Shown here: positions 6,082-7,639 of the stretch, one piece after another
Position numbering within the stretch: the first letter of the stretch is position 1
How the letters are laid out: every line of letters starts with the position of its first letter
From: JAVBKB01 sp031554275
GTDB lineage: Bacteria; Bacillota; Bacilli; JARBTR01
Length of the DNA: 7,639 nt
Direction: 5' to 3'
Assembly: GCA_031554275.1 (NCBI GenBank)
Contig: JAVBKB010000114.1
Location: 1-7,639 of the forward strand
The notes under the pieces: model-generated
Seen by the model: only the letters and a program-made list of their open reading frames with translations
What the model was told of the DNA's origin: nothing
Databases searched by the model: none
Made by a program: the position numbers and the translations under genes

Positions 6082-7626
6082 TTATTGTGGTGTTGATATC
6101 ATTTGGCGTAACCTGATATTTGCTGCCCGTATTGCAGAGCCAGATTCGCCCACATTCCAAGGATACTGGTGAGCGGCAAATCTATCTTGCGCATACGCAA
6201 GATAGGTATCCACTCTTTGTATATCACCTACGATGCTAGCTGCATGAGCAATAAGCGCTTGGGGAAAAGTTTCTTTAGGTATCGTCATTGTATCCCAGTT
6301 TGGATAATGATGATTAAACTCTCTGTAAAGTGCCATTGATCGTTGTGGGTCCGCTACGCCTCCTGTAATCGATGCTAACTGCGCCATCGCATCTGGATAA
6401 TAACATGCCCATTTGGGACTAGTAGTCGTTATTGATGGCTGATACATACCGGCTTTATCAGCCGTTGCGGGTATCCAAAGGGCATTTTCAATTGATTGTT
6501 CTATTTGATCTGAAATGGCCCGGTAATAGGTAGCGCCAACTGGATTGTTGAAAATGTTTTCTTGTAAATAGGCCATGCTACGTGTTCCAGCAACAACGGA
6601 TATGTTGTCCATTAAATAAAGTCCACCTTTATTCATATCCTGCATCAGGCTTGGTGTAGCAAATGTCAACTAATATTCAATCGGTTCAGCCTCATAGTAC
6701 ATCGTGGAGATAATCGCATCACCCACTTGATTGATTTTCTGTTCGTTGCTTTTGATAAATGCTACGTCACCACCATTTTCTAAATAGGTTTCTATTAATG
6801 TTAGAAACGTTGCTGCATATGCATCTGATGAATCATACCAACCGCAAGACTTTTCAATCCCATTTTCAATTATATATCAGTCAATCGTACCATCTGGATT
6901 CAGGTGTGCAAGATACCACTCAATCCAGTTCTTTGCAAGCGCCATATTTTCAGGGCTAGGGTCAGCGTCAAGTATTGCTGTGACAGTTTCGTTTACAAAG
7001 ACAGGTTCAATTGTACGCTCGAATTCACCATTTCCACTACCTTGTGTAATCGCTCCTGAGCTCAGTTGTAAACTACGAACAAAGCTAGCTTCACTTTTGA
7101 TAAATTGGACATATTCTGTCGCTAATGCAGTCTGATCACCGAGCTTCTGATAGATCCACTTCGGACCTGTTGGTGTGCTAATTTGATACCAAACATCAGT
7201 GGCCGGATGGTCCCCGATTCCTTCACCAGGTGCTGGTGGTGTACTATTTGTCGGTGAGTAATAGAAATCTTCATCCTCATTTAGATGAATAGTGGATTGT
7301 TCCCAGCGGTACTGACCAAGTTCATTAGCCGCATAATGAACCCAACGCGCTGGACCTGCTTCTGTTAGCTTAAACCAACTTTGCAGCACAGTGACATACT
7401 GATCAGCGATAAATCCATCTGTTGCGGCTGTAAGGTTAGGTTCTACGTACAGCGGAAGTGTCCCTTGTACGTATGTAGAGCCATAATCACCATTTTCATA
7501 CCATGCTGAATAAAAAGTTCCCGTGTTCTCGGTACTCTCTGCGTGAGCAACAGTCTCAGCAGGTGAAATGAACAGATTCCCAAAAACTAGTAAACCCGTA
7601 GATATTGCTGTAAGCCATTTTTTCAT
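6082..7626 (-). pseudogene. Secreted GW/SH3-repeat protein with helical six-hairpin-like C-terminal region, interrupted by two in-frame stop codons
   Basis: From the ATG at 7626 to the TAA at 6084-6082 one reading frame of 514 positions stays open except for TGA at 6879-6877 (position 250) and TAG at 6672-6670 (position 319); there is no frameshift. Residues 1-29 are a signal peptide with a likely cut after AHA. Two GW/SH3-like units follow: WFKLTEAGPARWVHY at 84-98 and WYQISTPTGPKWIYQ at 146-160, usually cell-wall or surface binding. From about 170 to the end the sequence is helical, with DSSDAY at 265-270, YLMDN at 337-341 and YPWNVGESGS at 488-497, resembling (alpha/alpha)6 six-hairpin glycosidase-like proteins. 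A catalytic role is not proven. The ribosome binding site is a run of seven G at 7633-7639, six bases from the ATG. Without readthrough only the 249-residue N-terminal part would be made, secreted but lacking most of the helical domain. Later in-frame ATG codons lack convincing ribosome binding sites. Confidence 0.75.
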
Positions 7627-7632
7627 TTCTTA

Positions 7633-7639
7633 CCCCCCC
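7633..7639 (-). promoter_or_regulatory. Seven-G ribosome binding site of the secreted-protein gene
   Basis: On the minus strand GGGGGGG is followed by TAAGAA and the ATG at 7626. It is the only purine-rich site at the right distance and fixes the start. The run reaches the window edge and may be longer. It departs from the AAGGAGG form of the other genes here. Confidence 0.5.

Noticed and set aside
6082..6669. Independent gene starting with TTG at 6669
   Set aside because: The TTG directly follows the in-frame TAG, has no ribosome binding site, and the sequence continues the protein encoded upstream in the same frame. It is the distal part of the interrupted gene.
6759..6959. Open frame on the plus strand opposite the secreted-protein gene
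   Set aside because: It is antisense to the protein-like minus-strand frame, without a ribosome binding site or recognisable features.

Overview
The window looks like chromosomal DNA of a low-GC Gram-positive bacterium of the order Bacillales. The evidence is AT-rich DNA, strong AAGGAGG-type ribosome binding sites, a DUF378 membrane protein of the Bacillus YuzA kind, an AlkD-like DNA alkylation repair protein, and a secreted protein with a Gram-positive signal peptide and GW/SH3-like repeats. The genus cannot be fixed from the sequence; a Lysinibacillus/Solibacillus/Sporosarcina-type genome is a guess.

Layout. Positions 1-421 hold phage-type debris: the 3' end of an unrecognised reading frame overlaps a DUF771-type phage gene that carries a one-base frameshift. 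Positions 556-3120 (+) hold the main intact accessory gene. It is one 854-residue polypeptide joining an HsdR-N-like PD-(D/E)XK nuclease domain, a type I HsdM-like N6-adenine methyltransferase and one HsdS-like target recognition domain. No helicase/ATPase, HsdS or HsdR partner lies beside it, so it reads as a self-contained type IIG-like restriction-modification enzyme. Positions 3121-3640 are non-coding, with an 11-bp-spaced direct repeat and a long hairpin. A small DUF378 membrane protein gene lies at 3683-3889 (-), flanked by hairpins. Positions 3910-4740 hold a nested inverted repeat and what may be a badly decayed LytTR-type DNA-binding domain. The AlkD-like gene at 4779-5483 (+) has a recognisable sigma-A promoter. 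Positions 5484-6081 are non-coding, with a perfect 13-bp inverted repeat. Positions 6082-7626 (-) encode a secreted GW/SH3-repeat protein with a six-hairpin-like helical C-terminal region. Its single reading frame is open throughout except for one TGA and one TAG codon.

Taken together, this is an accessory region in which an intact solitary restriction-modification gene sits among decaying genes: a frameshifted phage gene, a possible regulator relic, and a secreted protein gene with two nonsense codons. No CRISPR array, tRNA, rRNA or intact mobile element was found. The best candidate for an unusual system is the one-gene R-M-S fusion. The best candidate for unusual expression or recent pseudogenisation is the doubly stopped secreted protein gene.
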